Shown in pieces: positions 12,682-23,700 of a stretch of 64,000 bases of DNA. The stretch comes from Acheta domesticus (taxonomy: Eukaryota; Arthropoda; Insecta; Orthoptera; Gryllidae), in assembly GCA_031308135.1 (NCBI GenBank), contig JAHLJT010008446.1:167172887-167236886 (forward strand), given 5' to 3'. The first letter of the stretch is position 1. Each line of letters starts with the position of its first letter. The position numbers were made by a program, and so were the translations under genes. Below the pieces are notes generated by a model. The model was not told the origin of the DNA. It saw nothing but the letters and a program-made list of their open reading frames with translations, and made no database searches.

Positions 12682-12960
12682 GATGAAAGGATAAGAGACG
12701 AGAGAGGAAGAAAAGCGTGCTGCCCGTGGCCCGTTTGTTAGGACACTTCTCCGTCATTCGTCTGGTATTGATCGAAGAAACCACTGGATACTACCGATAA
12801 GATCATACGGCCCCTAGAATTCTCCTAATAGCGGCTGAATACGATCTAGCTATGTAGCTTGTGTCGAAAACCCATCACCGTCGGGCTCCAACTCTAGGGC
12901 CTTCCGGTCAGAGTCGCTCCAGAGTCAGCAGCAAATGTTGGTTCGGAGCTAAACTCATCT
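12520..12960 (-). repeat. SINE-4-like repeat, copy 2, with (GT)n expansion
   Basis: It is alignable by eye with 41910-42290: a CGACTTGTGTGGTAATGT block, GGCCCGTTTGTTAGG, GAAACCACTGGATACTACC and CTAGCTATGTAGCT. The (GT)n tract at 12634-12678 lies where the 42.0 kb copy has only a short AAGTGTGTGTAAG, so the microsatellite seems to have grown from the SINE interior. Confidence 0.6.
12634..12678. repeat. (GT)n microsatellite
   Basis: Forty-five bases of uninterrupted GT inside the SINE-4-like copy. The Thr-His repeat open frame on the minus strand is an artefact of it. Confidence 0.97.
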
Positions 12961-13194
12961 GACCTTTACTTTCACAGTAAAGTGTTAACAATATATTTAA
13001 ATTAAATTCATTCAAATTCATTTTTATTCGTGATAGTTCTATTCTTAAGAGACATTTTCTTCCATAATATTCTTATTTTTTGTTAATTAACCACAAAATA
13101 ATAAACAATTTTGCAACCTTTTTTACTTTTCGCGTGCTACCTAGAGAGTATTATACCTTCTAGAGATTACCTAGAGTACTTAATACTTCATGTA

Positions 13195-13640
13195 TGTACT
13201 TCGTAGTCACGAGAACTATGTAATGCTGCAGTAAGAAACGGCGAGTATTTGACATAAAAAACGTGTGTTATAGATCCCTCACAATGAGAAGTGGATTATT
13301 CATGCTTCGATGGGTAATATATTACTTTCTCTAATGATTTGGGTAGGCAGAATCGACGTTTTGTGGGTACCTGTTTCTGAAAAATTGGCTTACGGCGTAA
13401 CGTGTGTCTGTCTGTCCTTTTGTCTATGACAGCGGGACAACGATAGTGATTAAATTATTCACAGGATTTATTTCAAATCTGATTTTCCTCAACGATCACA
13501 TCGCAACAATCTGACTGATGTCGCGGCCCCTTGAAATTTAAATGTATCTACTGTAATTTATGGCGTATTTTACATGACTTCGTGACGCCACGGTGTAGCC
13601 TTAACGACATTTTCAATTAAAAAAATAAGGAAGAGTAAAG
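13195..13640 (+). repeat. Family X dispersed repeat, copy 2
   Basis: It shows the signature CTATGTAATGCTGCAG, then AAAAATTGGCTTACGGCGTA, a GTCTGTCTGTCC tract and ATCTGACTGATGTCGCGGCCCC. These appear in the same order as in the copies at 4.8, 34.95 and 44.9 kb. It is non-coding. Confidence 0.6.
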
Positions 13641-13739
13641 ATTTGAGAAAATATGTTTACTTAATAATCAAAAGTTGTTACGATTTCACTCAAATTGATG
13701 CGTAAACTACTCATAATTTCAAAACATTTTATATGACAC

Positions 13740-14160
13740 TTTTATAAGATCTAATTTTGAAGAAAATATTTTATTAAGAAAATGCATCTAACCTCAATAT
13801 TTGAGATGAAGGAAGACGCCGAAACATTTTAAACGTTTGCAATTGTAGAAAATTCTGAGAATTTAACTAAAATTGGTTCTACGTCATTTTTATTAGCTCA
13901 CTTCGCTCTATCCAAAATAATCTAAAAACTTAAAGCCATTTTCGAGAATATTTTGAAAATATCGTTAGAGTTTCATGTAAAAACCCCTCTCCAAAAATAA
14001 AAATATCCGTTTGAAATTTGGAGATCTTTGAGAACAGTCAGATTGATCGGAGAATACCAATTTTGGAGAAAATCCTGTGAACGATTTAGACGCTTTTGTT
14101 GTTCACACACGGACAGACAGACATTTTGCGAAAATAACTTTTTTATTATTAGGGTTTCAT
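13740..14160 (-). repeat. Family X dispersed repeat, copy 3 (inverted)
   Basis: The order of blocks is reversed compared with the preceding copy: the ACGGACAGACAGACATTTT tract lies at about 14108-14130, downstream of AGTCAGATTGATCGGAG. It therefore lies inverted, tail to tail with the copy at 13.2-13.6 kb. Confidence 0.5.
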
Positions 14161-14184
14161 GTGGGTTCTTACTACACAACAGGT

Positions 14185-15335
14185 TCAAGAAGAAGATTTA
14201 TGCAGTACACGACTCGAAAGATGACGACACAAGCTCTCAATCGTCGAGCGGTTGCGATACGATGTATATGGGCTGTGTCGCAGAACTGTCAAGAAGAAGA
14301 TAATGAAGTTAATAAAGGTAGGAAACAAAGCGTTTCACGCGAGTGTCCAAATTAGAGCCCAAAATTAGATGAAAAACATATTTTTTCCATTGGCCATAAA
14401 GGAAGCAGTGAAACAGGAGCTCTAAAGAATGGTGAAAATGAACGTCATTAAACGAGACACAAAGCCAACTGAAGCGGTATCTTCACTAGTAATCGTCAAA
14501 AAAGGGACAAACTACGCTTACGTGTTACCTAAAAACAACAATTACTCTACAAACGTGAGCAAAAATATTAAAAGCAGACATTTTCCATTAAATAGAATTG
14601 AAGCAATCGTCGCAAGAATCGCCTGGAGTAATAACTTCACACAACTGCTTTGTATATGAGATTTCTGGTAAATAAACGTCAGTGAGAGAATGCCAGAATG
14701 TTTTACATTTGCATCACCCTAGGGACGTTATTCGTGTAAGCGATTTCCGTTTAGACTTTCTGCAGCTCCAAAAGTATTTCAACAAATTACGTCGGATATT
14801 CTACAGGACATCCCAAACGCTGAGTGTGCAATGGACGACATATTAATTCGCGCGAATACAAAGCAGAAAATTCGTGACACCACTGAAATAGTACTTGGAA
14901 TTGGATTGGAAAACGGATTGGATATGGAATTGAGAAAAATGCATATTTAATACACAAAGGATTCATTTTTAGGTCATGCCAGATGTCATGAAATTGCTGA
15001 AACAAAATTCCATGCAATAAACTTAAAATACCGAAGGATGAAAAAATTCAGAGACTGTTGGGTATGGTAAATTATTTGGGAAAATTTGTCCCGTGCCTAT
15101 CGAACTTGACAGCTCCACTGCGCGTATTATTGAAAAAGATGTTGCGTGGGTTTGGGACCCGGAACAGGAACCGCCACCGACCACAAAGAAGCATTGTCCA
15201 CCATTCTCGTACTACGATGTGAACGAACAGATCACTTTTTCGGTCGATGCGTCATCAAAGGCGCTAGGAACAGTTTTAAGGGACCTTGTAACTACTTTGG
15301 GCCAAAAATATCAATTTTCGGTTTTTATGTAATTT
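14185..15335 (+). pseudogene. Ty3/gypsy-type retrotransposon pol relic
   Basis: This is a stretch of gag-protease to RNase H from an LTR retrotransposon. In order, read across frames: a YAVHDSKDDDT..YMGCVAE segment at 14188-14303 like the gag/protease joint; RT start KMNVIKRDTKPTEAVSSLV (about 14430-14500); RHFPLNRIEAIVARIA (about 14570-14625); FRLSAAPKVFQQ (from about 14750); the catalytic region AMDDILIRANT (about 14830); LLGMVNYLGKF (about 15055) and the RNase H start YYDVNEQITFSVDASSKALG at about 15215-15272. Several frameshifts and stops interrupt it. No LTRs were seen. It ends close to the Tc1-like element that starts at 15364. Confidence 0.85.
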
Positions 15336-15363
15336 TGATAGTGCGAAGTCTGCTCTTTCATAA

Positions 15364-16792
15364 TACACTCATCGTCATAAAAAGAGCTGCACCCCGAAGG
15401 ACCCTACTGATCCGCTGCAAACGTGGTGGGTATTTTGCTCACTATTCACTAAGCCAATGATTTCGTTTTCACAGTCAGCCGCGCACTGTCGGAGTCGAGG
15501 GAAAGGGCGTGTTGTCGCGTCCACCGGCCGAGAAAAGAGGGCCTCAAACGGCTGCACCGGCCACTGCGACATCAGGTAGCGCCGCCAGAGCTTCACCTGC
15601 ACATACACTATGCCTAGGGACGTGTTCGACAGCCGGTTGTCCAGATAGAAGCTTTCGAGAGGGGCCGTGGGTGTGCGGGAGGCTGGTTGGACCTGTCGCC
15701 GCGTTGCGCGCCACACCGGTCGTACTGACACCACCATCGCCCGCTGTTGGCGGCAATGGATTGAGGAAGGCACGCACACACGACATGTAGGATCTGGACG
15801 TCCGCCACGCACCACGAGGTGCGAGGACCGACGGATGGTCCGCCACGGGCGACCAGATCCAACGGCAACGATAGGTGATTCAGCGGGCTGTGCAGCCTGC
15901 ACTGTCACATGTTGTAAGTGCCTGTACCACTGGTAGGCAGTTGCCCAACGCAGGGCTCTTCGTACGCTGACCGTTACGACACCTGCTCCTCACACCCCAG
16001 CAAAGTCGCTACAGACTGCCTGGTGTCGGACTTGGACCTGGAACGACGGACCTGGGGCCATGCAAACTTGCAGTGGGTCTTCATCAGCGACGAGTCCCGC
16101 TTCTGTCTTAATGGCGTCGACCACTGGGTCCGTGTCTGAAGGCGGAGTGGGGAGCGTCATGACTAGCGATTTGTGTTATCCCATCACACGTCCCGCCAGC
16201 CTGGTGTGATAGTGTGGAGCGATATTCTATGGTGCCCGTTCACCGCTAGTGTTCCTCAGGGGCACCGTGACAGCCGCACGGTACGTTCAGGAGATCCTTC
16301 AACCGGTGGCCCTGCCGTTCGTGAACGCCCACGCCCATGCCCTATTTCAACAGGACAATGCGCGTCCACATACCGGAGCCATCTCCCGAGCATGCCTTCA
16401 GCGGTGGATACTCTGCCATGGCCAGCCGCATTGCCAGGCATTTTCCCGAACGAGAATGTTAGGGGTGCTACGGAGCTTTCAAACAGGTTCCCACCCCTAC
16501 CCTCCAATCAGCAAGACCCGCGCGCTCAGGTGCAGGCTGCATGGCATGGATTAGCACAGAACTCCATTAGAGACCTATACAACTCCATGCCACGATGTCT
16601 GGACGCGTGTTTTCGCCAACATGGCGACCTCACGCCAAACTAACATCATCAGTCTGTGGCCGTGTAGCTCAGTAAATATTGGTCCTACAAATATGCAAGT
16701 GTAATCATTTTGTACCCTCTACTTGCTTGCCAACAGTTATCGCAATCCGCCTCGTCCTTCCGGGTGCAGCTTTTTTTATGACGAGTGCATAT
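15364..16792 (+). mobile_element. Tc1-like DNA transposon with both terminal repeats
   Basis: The left terminus CACTCATCGTCATAAAAAG and the right terminus, read on the other strand, CACTCGTCATAAAAAAAG, are inverted repeats that continue for about 36 bp into GCTGCACCCC.GAAGGA. A TA dinucleotide flanks each side. The 1.4 kb length is normal for a Tc1 element with one transposase gene. It lies about 30 bases after the gypsy relic, so it probably inserted into or next to it later. Confidence 0.9.
15640..16645 (+). pseudogene. Tc1-like transposase, frameshifted but fairly recent
   Basis: The protein can be followed from an N-terminal helix-turn-helix (REAGWTCRRVARHTGRT, then a WRQWIEEGTHTRHVGSGRP linker, 15667-15830) to the catalytic core. 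Catalytic blocks are FISDESRF at about 16078-16101, FQQDNARPHT at about 16346-16375 and a degraded third block PNENVRG near 16450. The C-terminal SMPRCLDACFRQHGDLTPN ends at 16643. The three acidic residues appear retained, but the parts lie in at least three frames, so no full protein could be made. Compared with the copy at 1.9-2.7 kb it is much less decayed. Confidence 0.9.
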
Positions 16793-17099
16793 TAGTTTTT
16801 TGCCTAATTCAAATTAGAATAGGTTTAAATAACGATTTAAATATCCACATGCGCTCGGTTGACACTGACGGGCACGCCCACTTTTGTGAGTATCCCAATT
16901 TCGTTACAGTTTTTTAGAAAACGTTTCTTTTCAGTTGAGGTGTTGGCAACACAGTTTGTTCTGTTGACGTTGGTAGATCTGTATAAACCTCAAGTTTCGC
17001 TTTAATTTGTTCTGTGTTCTACAGATATATTATTTTGTAATATTACGAGCTTGTGATCTCGAAATTACGATGACACGGCGTCAAGGAATAAAACAAGGA
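16793..17099. other. No gene seen
   Basis: Nothing recognised between the Tc1-like element and the coding relic that follows. Confidence 0.4.
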
Positions 17100-17435
17100 G
17101 TGTAGGGCCCCAAACGAGAGTTTATAGGAAGAGAAGTACTGTTTCTTGATATGATAGTGTTTTAGTGATGAATGATGGAAATATTGGTAGAGTTAAGATT
17201 TTAGAAGATTTGGGAATCAATCCAGGAAAGAATATGATCATCCTCTGTCAAGCATTAATTGATGATCAAAGTATTAAAATAAGTGACAAAAACTAACAAT
17301 TATTGTTAGTTTTTGTCATCAAATTCGTTAGTTGTTAACCTCTGTCTCAAATTGCTTCAAAAGAAAAAAGAAAAAGAAAGCATCAGGAACTTGACAGTGA
17401 TAATCTAGACTATGGAGCTGGAATGCATTGAGGGA
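17100..17435 (+). pseudogene. Decayed fragment of an uncharacterised insect element ORF
   Basis: The plus strand gives FIGREVLFLDMIVF and, after a frame break, MNDGNIGRVKILEDLGINPG, then a Lys-rich tail ending LDSDNLDYGAGMH followed by a stop at about 17430. This layout (NDG..G..K.L..LGI.PG, basic stretch, YGAGM end) is one I recall from multi-copy uncharacterised insect proteins. I cannot name its enzyme family. A perfect 16-bp stem hairpin at 17284-17318 interrupts the frame. Confidence 0.4.
17284..17318. repeat. Perfect 16-bp stem hairpin
   Basis: TGACAAAAACTAACAA is followed by a 3-base loop and its exact reverse complement. It sits in the middle of the coding relic above and introduces a stop. 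Confidence 0.9.
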
Positions 17436-17600
17436 ACCAAATACTTCACTGTTTTTTTTTTCGAAACTTCATTTTTTTTAAAACTTTATGTTCATGTTTC
17501 TCAGAAACTATTGATGAGAAATTAATGAAATTTGTACCACTCAATTAATAGATTTTTTCTGGTTAGATTGTCTGATTATTAGCAATGTTCTTAATAGATA

Positions 17601-19242
17601 CACAGGTGTCCCACCAACTATGGACCACTCCCATATCTTCTAAACTGTTCAGGATATCGAAATGCAGTTTTCGCTTAACGATGCGGAATCATAAGGCAAG
17701 TAACATACCGTAGAGAAATTGTTTATAATATTTTTCATTTTCGAGAAATATAATCATCTGTGATTTTTTAAATGGAACTATATTTTTTTCACCAGCAATG
17801 GGTAGATCATGAAAAAAGGAATAAAATTATGTATCATATGTTAGTATTTTGATAGTAATTTGAGTATAAAACTAGACTTTCTGAAATGTGATTTTGAATT
17901 AAACGGACAATATTTCGTGTAGCAGCCGTTGCAACTCTCGCCTTCGGGGAAAGTGGCTTTCACGGCGTCGAGACAGTGCCGTGGAGTCAGGGAATGTGAG
18001 AGGGGTGGCCGTGAAGGATAGAGGCGTAACTACAGCAATTCATGGTCTTGACACGAAGATCATATGAACAAACATCGATATTAACGATCAGGATGAGAGA
18101 TTGTTTACAATTTGTTCATCTGAATTGAACTTTTCTTCTACTGAAATTCCAAAGCAACGATCATCGAAAAGAACAAAATAAAACTAATTTGTAGCGGAAG
18201 ATAATAATAAAGGTTCTTTTCAAACTTACAAGAATCGAGCTCAGTGTGTTATGGCAGAAACAACATTTTAAAACATGGGAAGGGAATGAATTCTAAAAGA
18301 TTTTTAATGTAATATCTCGATTAATTCATCAATAGGTAGGTTGACATTTTCTCTTATTGTTTACTGTTAATAAATTTCTTATTTAAACACGTACCAAAAG
18401 AACAAATAAATAAAAATTTTGAAATAATCTCGACAGTTTATCAGTGCAAATTTACTAAACTTTAACATAAATGGGCATCTGCAGTCACGACTACTAATAC
18501 TGATTGGAGAGTTTCTCACTTGATAACTCTACGTGCTTGTCACAAACTTGAAAATTCACAGCAGAAGACTGAAGTGTGCAGTTTTCTTTTCCATTTATGG
18601 ACAGCAGTAGAGGTGCGGTTGCGAAGTGGACGAGTGATCATCTTAATTAAAAAAGAAATTTACCAACGAAGAGACTATGTTTGGATTCTTGTCAAGTTTG
18701 AAGATAATATTTATTATTAAAGAAGACAAGTTATGTGCAGATAAATTAATGGAAAATATCATTCCGATCGTTAAAATTTGTTGTGTCTTAGTGTGACCTT
18801 TGTGTCAACACCATGGATTGCTGAAGTTCTGCCTCTCATCCCTCACTGCCACCCCTCCATCTCCTCTCTCCAAGCAACAGTCTTGACGCCGCGAAGGCCA
18901 CTTTCCCCGAAGGCGAGAGTTGCAACGGCTGCTACACGAAATATTGTCCGTTTAATTCAAAATCACGTTTTAGAAAGTTTAGTTTTATACTCAAAATACT
19001 AGCATATGAAACATAATTTTATTCCTCTTTCCTTGATCTATCCATTGCTGGTGAAAAAAAATATAGTTATATTTTAAAAATCAAAGAAGATTAAATTTTT
19101 CGAAAACTAAAAGTATTATAAACAAATTCTTCTACGGCATGTTACTTGCCCCAAGATTCCGCATTATTCAGTGAAAACTTCATTTCGATATTCTGAACCA
19201 TTTAGAAGATATGGGAGTGGTCCATAGTTGGTGGGACAGCTG
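17601..19242. mobile_element. Long-terminal-inverted-repeat element, non-autonomous
   Basis: The left terminus CACAGGTGTCCCACCAACTA is preceded by TA, and the right terminus read on the other strand, CAGCTGTCCCACCAACTA, is followed by TA. The arms can be followed inward through CCCATATCTTCTAAA, AATTAAACGGACAATATTTC, CTCTCGCCTTCGGGGAAAG and CAATYCATGGTSTTGACAC, so they span about 17601-18075 and 18775-19242. The 700-base middle has no recognisable transposase; a 66-codon frame at 18520-18720 has no motif. The TA target and CAG-type ends suggest a Tc1/mariner relative moved by an outside transposase. Confidence 0.85.
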
Positions 19243-21027
19243 TATGTTGAAAGTGTGTTTGCAATTAATAAAATATTTAGTAAATATTAATAAAATTTAA
19301 GTTAAGAAAGTTACAAAAATTCCCCGATAGCTAAAGTAGTGCAAACAATCAGTCTGAGAAATTTAATTTTTGTGTCATTAATAGTTCTTTAGAAACAGGA
19401 ACATTAATTTACAATGGTGGAGATTCCTACGTAGAGGACGAGGAGAAATTCGAAGTTCTGATGGTTTTATAAATGTCAGAAGGCGCCCCTGAATATTTAA
19501 AAAAATCGACACGAATACCCAACCTGACAGGCACTGATGAAGATAATGAACACAGGTTGGCCCAACGATATTCTTCAAGTCAGACATTACCGCAGACATT
19601 GAGATCTTTCTTCACTTTTTGGAAGTAATTGTGAAGGGCTTATTTTTTAAAAGAGCCCTTCAAATTTTCCAAGGACTCTGCATTGTGATTTTCAATTGTA
19701 ATTTTTATTTTATTTACATCTAAATCATTTGTGAAACGTTACAACGAAAATTTAGTGTCCATGTAAATTGACCTATTAGTCCCACGTTCCTGTCTCAGGA
19801 GGCCGAATCACTTGACTGCTCTACAACTGACCCATTTATGCATACGCGTTCTTTAAAGTGCTTTAATTGTATCGATGTATTTTAATGTCATTGAAAGCAA
19901 AAATGCAAGCAAAGTAATTTTATTATTAAAATTATGAACAACGCACTCAATAATGAAGGATTAACCATTACAGAAAATGTAGATCATATTATTTTCAGCA
20001 CTCTTCAATTGCCAGAATTATTTAATTTACTTTCATGTAATATTTATATTAAGGAAATTGTGTTTAATCAAGAGGACGAACATATCTTCACCTTTCTCAG
20101 TTTTTCGAGCCTATAATCTAGTGGCCAAGTACTGAGAGTGAGATGAGAGTGATGCTGATGAGACTGCCATCGAGCCATATTCTGTTCGTATGCCGTGCGT
20201 CCTGGGAGCGGAGGGGCTGGCGACGGCCGTGCGCGACACTCGCGCCGCGGACGGCGGATTCATTTGTTGGCCACGGGCTGTCGAGGGAGGACCGCAAAAT
20301 GCTGCAACAAAAGTCGACGCGATAAAGAAACGGAAAATACCGAATGATCCTTAAGCTGACGGAAGCGGGGCGGTGTCAGCCCCTGACTCGCCTCGGTGCG
20401 GAGACTTTCCTGGCCTGTATCAGAACTGAAAAAAAGACATTAAGATTATCTTAGAAGAATAAAACGTAGTTTTATATGCCAATTTTCATTGAAACATTTG
20501 GACCAGTTTTTCAGGAATGTGAGTGATTGTCATGTGATTGTCATGTGAGTGATTGTGAAAATGCGCAATTTTAATATTATATTCTCAGAAAATTTTAGGT
20601 TTTCTAGAAACTTCATTAGAAATCATTTCAAGCAGTGCTACTCATATACGTAATAGATTATAAAAAACACCTTAATGTATTGACAATATTGAGATATTTA
20701 CAAAAAACTACATTTGTATAATTTTTGAAAAATTAAAGACAAAGCGAAATGGGCGATGGCGCCGTGTAATTTAGGGCAAATAACTGCATAATGATGTTTT
20801 CGAGTCATAAACAAGTTGGCCGCTAATTCTGCAGTGCCATCTTAGTTGACCTCATCTTGTGCAACTGTTCATTAGGGCCTTACGCTCACGGGAGTTGGGC
20901 GGGGTCCGCAGCGCTGACATAATCTAATGGTTGCCGGCTTAAGAGATATCAGGTGATAGACGGTTCTGAGTCGTTTGATCATGCAAGGTCGTTTGGTTTT
21001 CTGCTAATTTACCAAGCAAACAAACGT
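19243..21027. other. No gene seen; small GC-rich patch
   Basis: AT-rich except for 20160-20400, which is CpG-rich. Short frames at 19934-20116 and 20143-20325 have no recognisable features. TGATTGTCATGTGA words are duplicated near 20520-20550. Confidence 0.4.
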
Positions 21028-21100
21028 AATGGTAATTGGAGGTAAGGGATAATCAACCACAATTTAAAAAAATGATAATCCCTTACCTCCAATTACCATT
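21028..21100. repeat. Perfect 23-bp inverted repeat (hairpin)
   Basis: Bases 21028-21050 (AATGGTAATTGGAGGTAAGG and three more) are the exact reverse complement of 21078-21100, with a 27-base A-rich loop. A perfect stem of this length is unlikely by chance. It could be a young foldback element or a structured RNA segment just upstream of the CpG-rich block. Confidence 0.9.
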
Positions 21101-21749
21101 ATGGGTTACCACACAATATCAGTTACCACCACGGAAGTTATTAAACACACGTAATTCAACTGCAAATGCAGTTGCCAAATCAATCGCCGAAATGAATGCT
21201 GGATTATTTTTACTTCATAAATGCACTCCTTCCGTGGAAGGTTTCTTCTTTCTAGAATTGCGTTGGCTGATCCCAGTTCCTGAACCCTCAGTCGTCTTAA
21301 TTTTGACAAAAATCTCTCTTATTGGCTGGGCGAAATACAAACGGTCCATATTTTGGCCGTTGAGTGCAAGCTGTGCCAATGGCGCCGCCCGCGAGGCGCG
21401 GGGCCAGGCGTGCGGCGCGGCGGCGGAAGCGGCGCAGTCGGCCGCGTTGCCCAGTGCAGTGCGGCTGGGGCTTCGCGTGTGCGAGTGCCGGCCGCCGTGC
21501 GCCGCATTCGCCACACGCGCACCCTCCTCTGCTTCGGTAGCGCTGCGCGCCGCCTCGCGCCTTGCCGCTTCTGCCAGTATCGTCTCGCAGACTTCTCCTC
21601 ATACTGTTCTCACGAACGGATCTCCTGATCTAATAAAATGTCCTACGAACATCTCTCCTCATCTCCAGGATCTAATAATGTTTATCGACCGTCTTTCCGG
21701 TCCTTCTTCCTTCGCGAAATCTCCTGCCTTCCTGCGCGTGACTCGATGA
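21036..21749 (+). other. CpG-rich block with unrecognised open frame
   Basis: Bases 21350-21600 are very GC- and CpG-rich inside an AT-rich region. A 237-codon plus-strand frame (21036-21749) crosses it, with an Ala/Arg/Ser-rich middle. It overlaps the hairpin at its start, and open frames also occur on the minus strand, as expected from base composition. Two imperfect copies of a TCTCCT..GATCTAATAA passage lie at about 21619-21640 and 21654-21680. The block could be a CpG-rich promoter or first exon of a host gene. There is no protein family match that I know of. Confidence 0.25.
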
Positions 21750-21765
21750 CCACGTGATCGCGGAT

Positions 21766-22460
21766 CTATCTGGCTATTGGCTGAATCTGTATTTTTCTGG
21801 AAGGTTCTATGTTCTTGGAATGGCTATTGGCAAAAGGGGTTCCCATCTTGCTTGCTCTCATTATGAGATTGCTTCTCTGGCCTAGACGTTGTCTTTTGAA
21901 ACTGCTTTGAAATAGCATGCAGGAGTACTGGGCGCGCCCTTTATGTTCGTAAGTACGTGCGCGACAAATAGTTTTTAATAATGCGCTAGGGATTTGGAGG
22001 GCCAGCTGTATCGCTCGACCGGGTGAGAAGGGTCTTCGTTTGTGATGGCTTGATTTCTTGAGGAGGCGAGCTGTCGCTTTGTGCAGGGGCCCGTGTGGAC
22101 GGGTATAGCTAAATTTTTCTAGGGTGGCCGCTGGGTTTCGCGAGTTGAGGGGGAAGCTGAAAGTGGTGGGGAGGGAGCCAGGAGGCGGCGCTCGTTCGCG
22201 CCTGGCTCGTCCTCCCATACCAAAAACATCAGCCTACCGCACCGCACATGCTAGCGGGCGGCCTTTGGAGGTCAATTCACTGTAGTGTCTTCGCTCGGTA
22301 ATGGAGAAACACCAACGGGATGACCTGGCTCTGTCCTCATCATCCGTAGGTTTTCCATTGTCACTGATACCCGTTTCCTCACTATCATAAGTAGTATCAC
22401 TATTACTGTCTTTACTATCGTTCGCGTCATTTCCTGTAAAAATAACGGTTTCTTGATATG
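21766..22460 (-). other. Unrecognised minus-strand open stretch with acidic segment
   Basis: A frame with no Met start runs from about 22463 to 22224. It contains an acidic, Ser-rich segment (SKDSNSDTTYDSEETGISDN) followed by a basic region. After one stop the same frame continues open from 22218 to 21766 with Arg/Ser-rich sequence. Acidic low-complexity followed by basic residues is compatible with a nuclear-protein exon, but no splice sites or family were found. It may be chance. Confidence 0.2.
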
Positions 22461-22469
22461 GTGCATTAA

Positions 22470-23319
22470 ATCATTGTGCGGCGAATCACACTCTCACTGA
22501 AACTGTCGAGAGCAGATTCCACACGAAAAAAGGAACACGATTCTCCTGATTGAATAGAATTAATTTCCTTATTAATTCTGCAAATAGATATTTTTGAAAC
22601 ACCCGAAGCAGCAATTACTGCCTTAAGAACCGCTTTCATATTTTCAAAGCCTTCTTTTGCTTCTCTTCATAAATTGATATACTGTGAAAACTGGCATCTT
22701 ACGGAGAAGAATAGTCAGGGTCAATGTTTACTCAACTGAAGTAGGGCTATCAACACGTCCTGGGAAGGAAAGCGCTCCCCCCTAAAGCGACAGTTTTGAG
22801 GAATGGACTCTTCCGTCTGCTCTGAGACCTGACCTTGAGCGGCCACGCTGAAATAATTTCACTGTAGCTCGGGAGGATTCCCGATTTACGACTGGCCGTT
22901 GTTCGGGTCCGCGGCCGGCCTGCCTAGCGAGAGGGGTCGTCATGCAGAGAGTAGGCTGACCAACGAGCGTCTCATTGCGGCTGGAGGGCGGAAGGCGCCG
23001 GTCGCGTTAGCGCAATGGGCGCATCAAGTGCAATGCATTGCACTATTCGTCAAAAAGTTTAAACAAGCCATATGCAGTAGTTGTTTATAAAATAAAGTTT
23101 TAAAAATGTACATTTTTCACTCAGAATTGCGTAATGACAAGAATATTTCCAAAAAGTATACTTTACTTTAAAAAAGCTCTAATTGAAAACAAAACTGGCA
23201 TTTCAAAAAATCTGTGTCTTGAATACTGATGCTGTATGAAAGGGCAAGCAATTTGATGAACTTTTGCAATTTTCAAATATTCAAGGTTATCAATGCCATC
23301 TGTATACGATTTTTATAAG
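22470..23319. other. No gene seen; GC-rich patch at 22740-23040
   Basis: The 63-codon frame at 22899-23090 lies in the GC-rich patch and has no recognisable motif. Confidence 0.4.
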
Positions 23320-23700
23320 AGACATAGACGGACAGACTGACAGACAGGCGTACAGACTGTCAGACAGGCGGGCGGTCAAACAGACGGACGGTCAAAGAGA
23401 CAGACGGTAAGACAGATGGTCAGATATATGGTTAGAGGGACAGACGGACAGACGATCAGATAGATAGACGATCAGAGAGACGATCAGAGGGTCACACGGA
23501 GTGAAAGACGGTCAGAGATACAGACGGTCAGAGAGACAGACGGATGGAAGGACAAACAGACGGACGGACTGACGGAGAGACGACCGAACGGGTAGACAAC
23601 CTGACAGAGACAGTTGTACAGACAGACAGAGACAGGCAGAGAGAGAGAGACAGAAACAGAGACAGAGAGACTGACAAACAGAGACTGACAGGCGGATATA
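23320..23700 (+). repeat. Degenerate GACAGACGG-type tandem tract
   Basis: About 380 bases of loosely repeated GACAGACGG/GAGACAGACGGTCAGA units. The open frames on both strands (Thr/Asp/Arg-rich or Ser/Leu/Val-rich) are artefacts. The same words form short tracts inside family X copies, so this may be an expanded family X core. Confidence 0.85.

Noticed and set aside
19781..19835. A tRNA-like gene on the minus strand near 19.8 kb
   Set aside because: An A-box-like word is present but no B box at the right distance.
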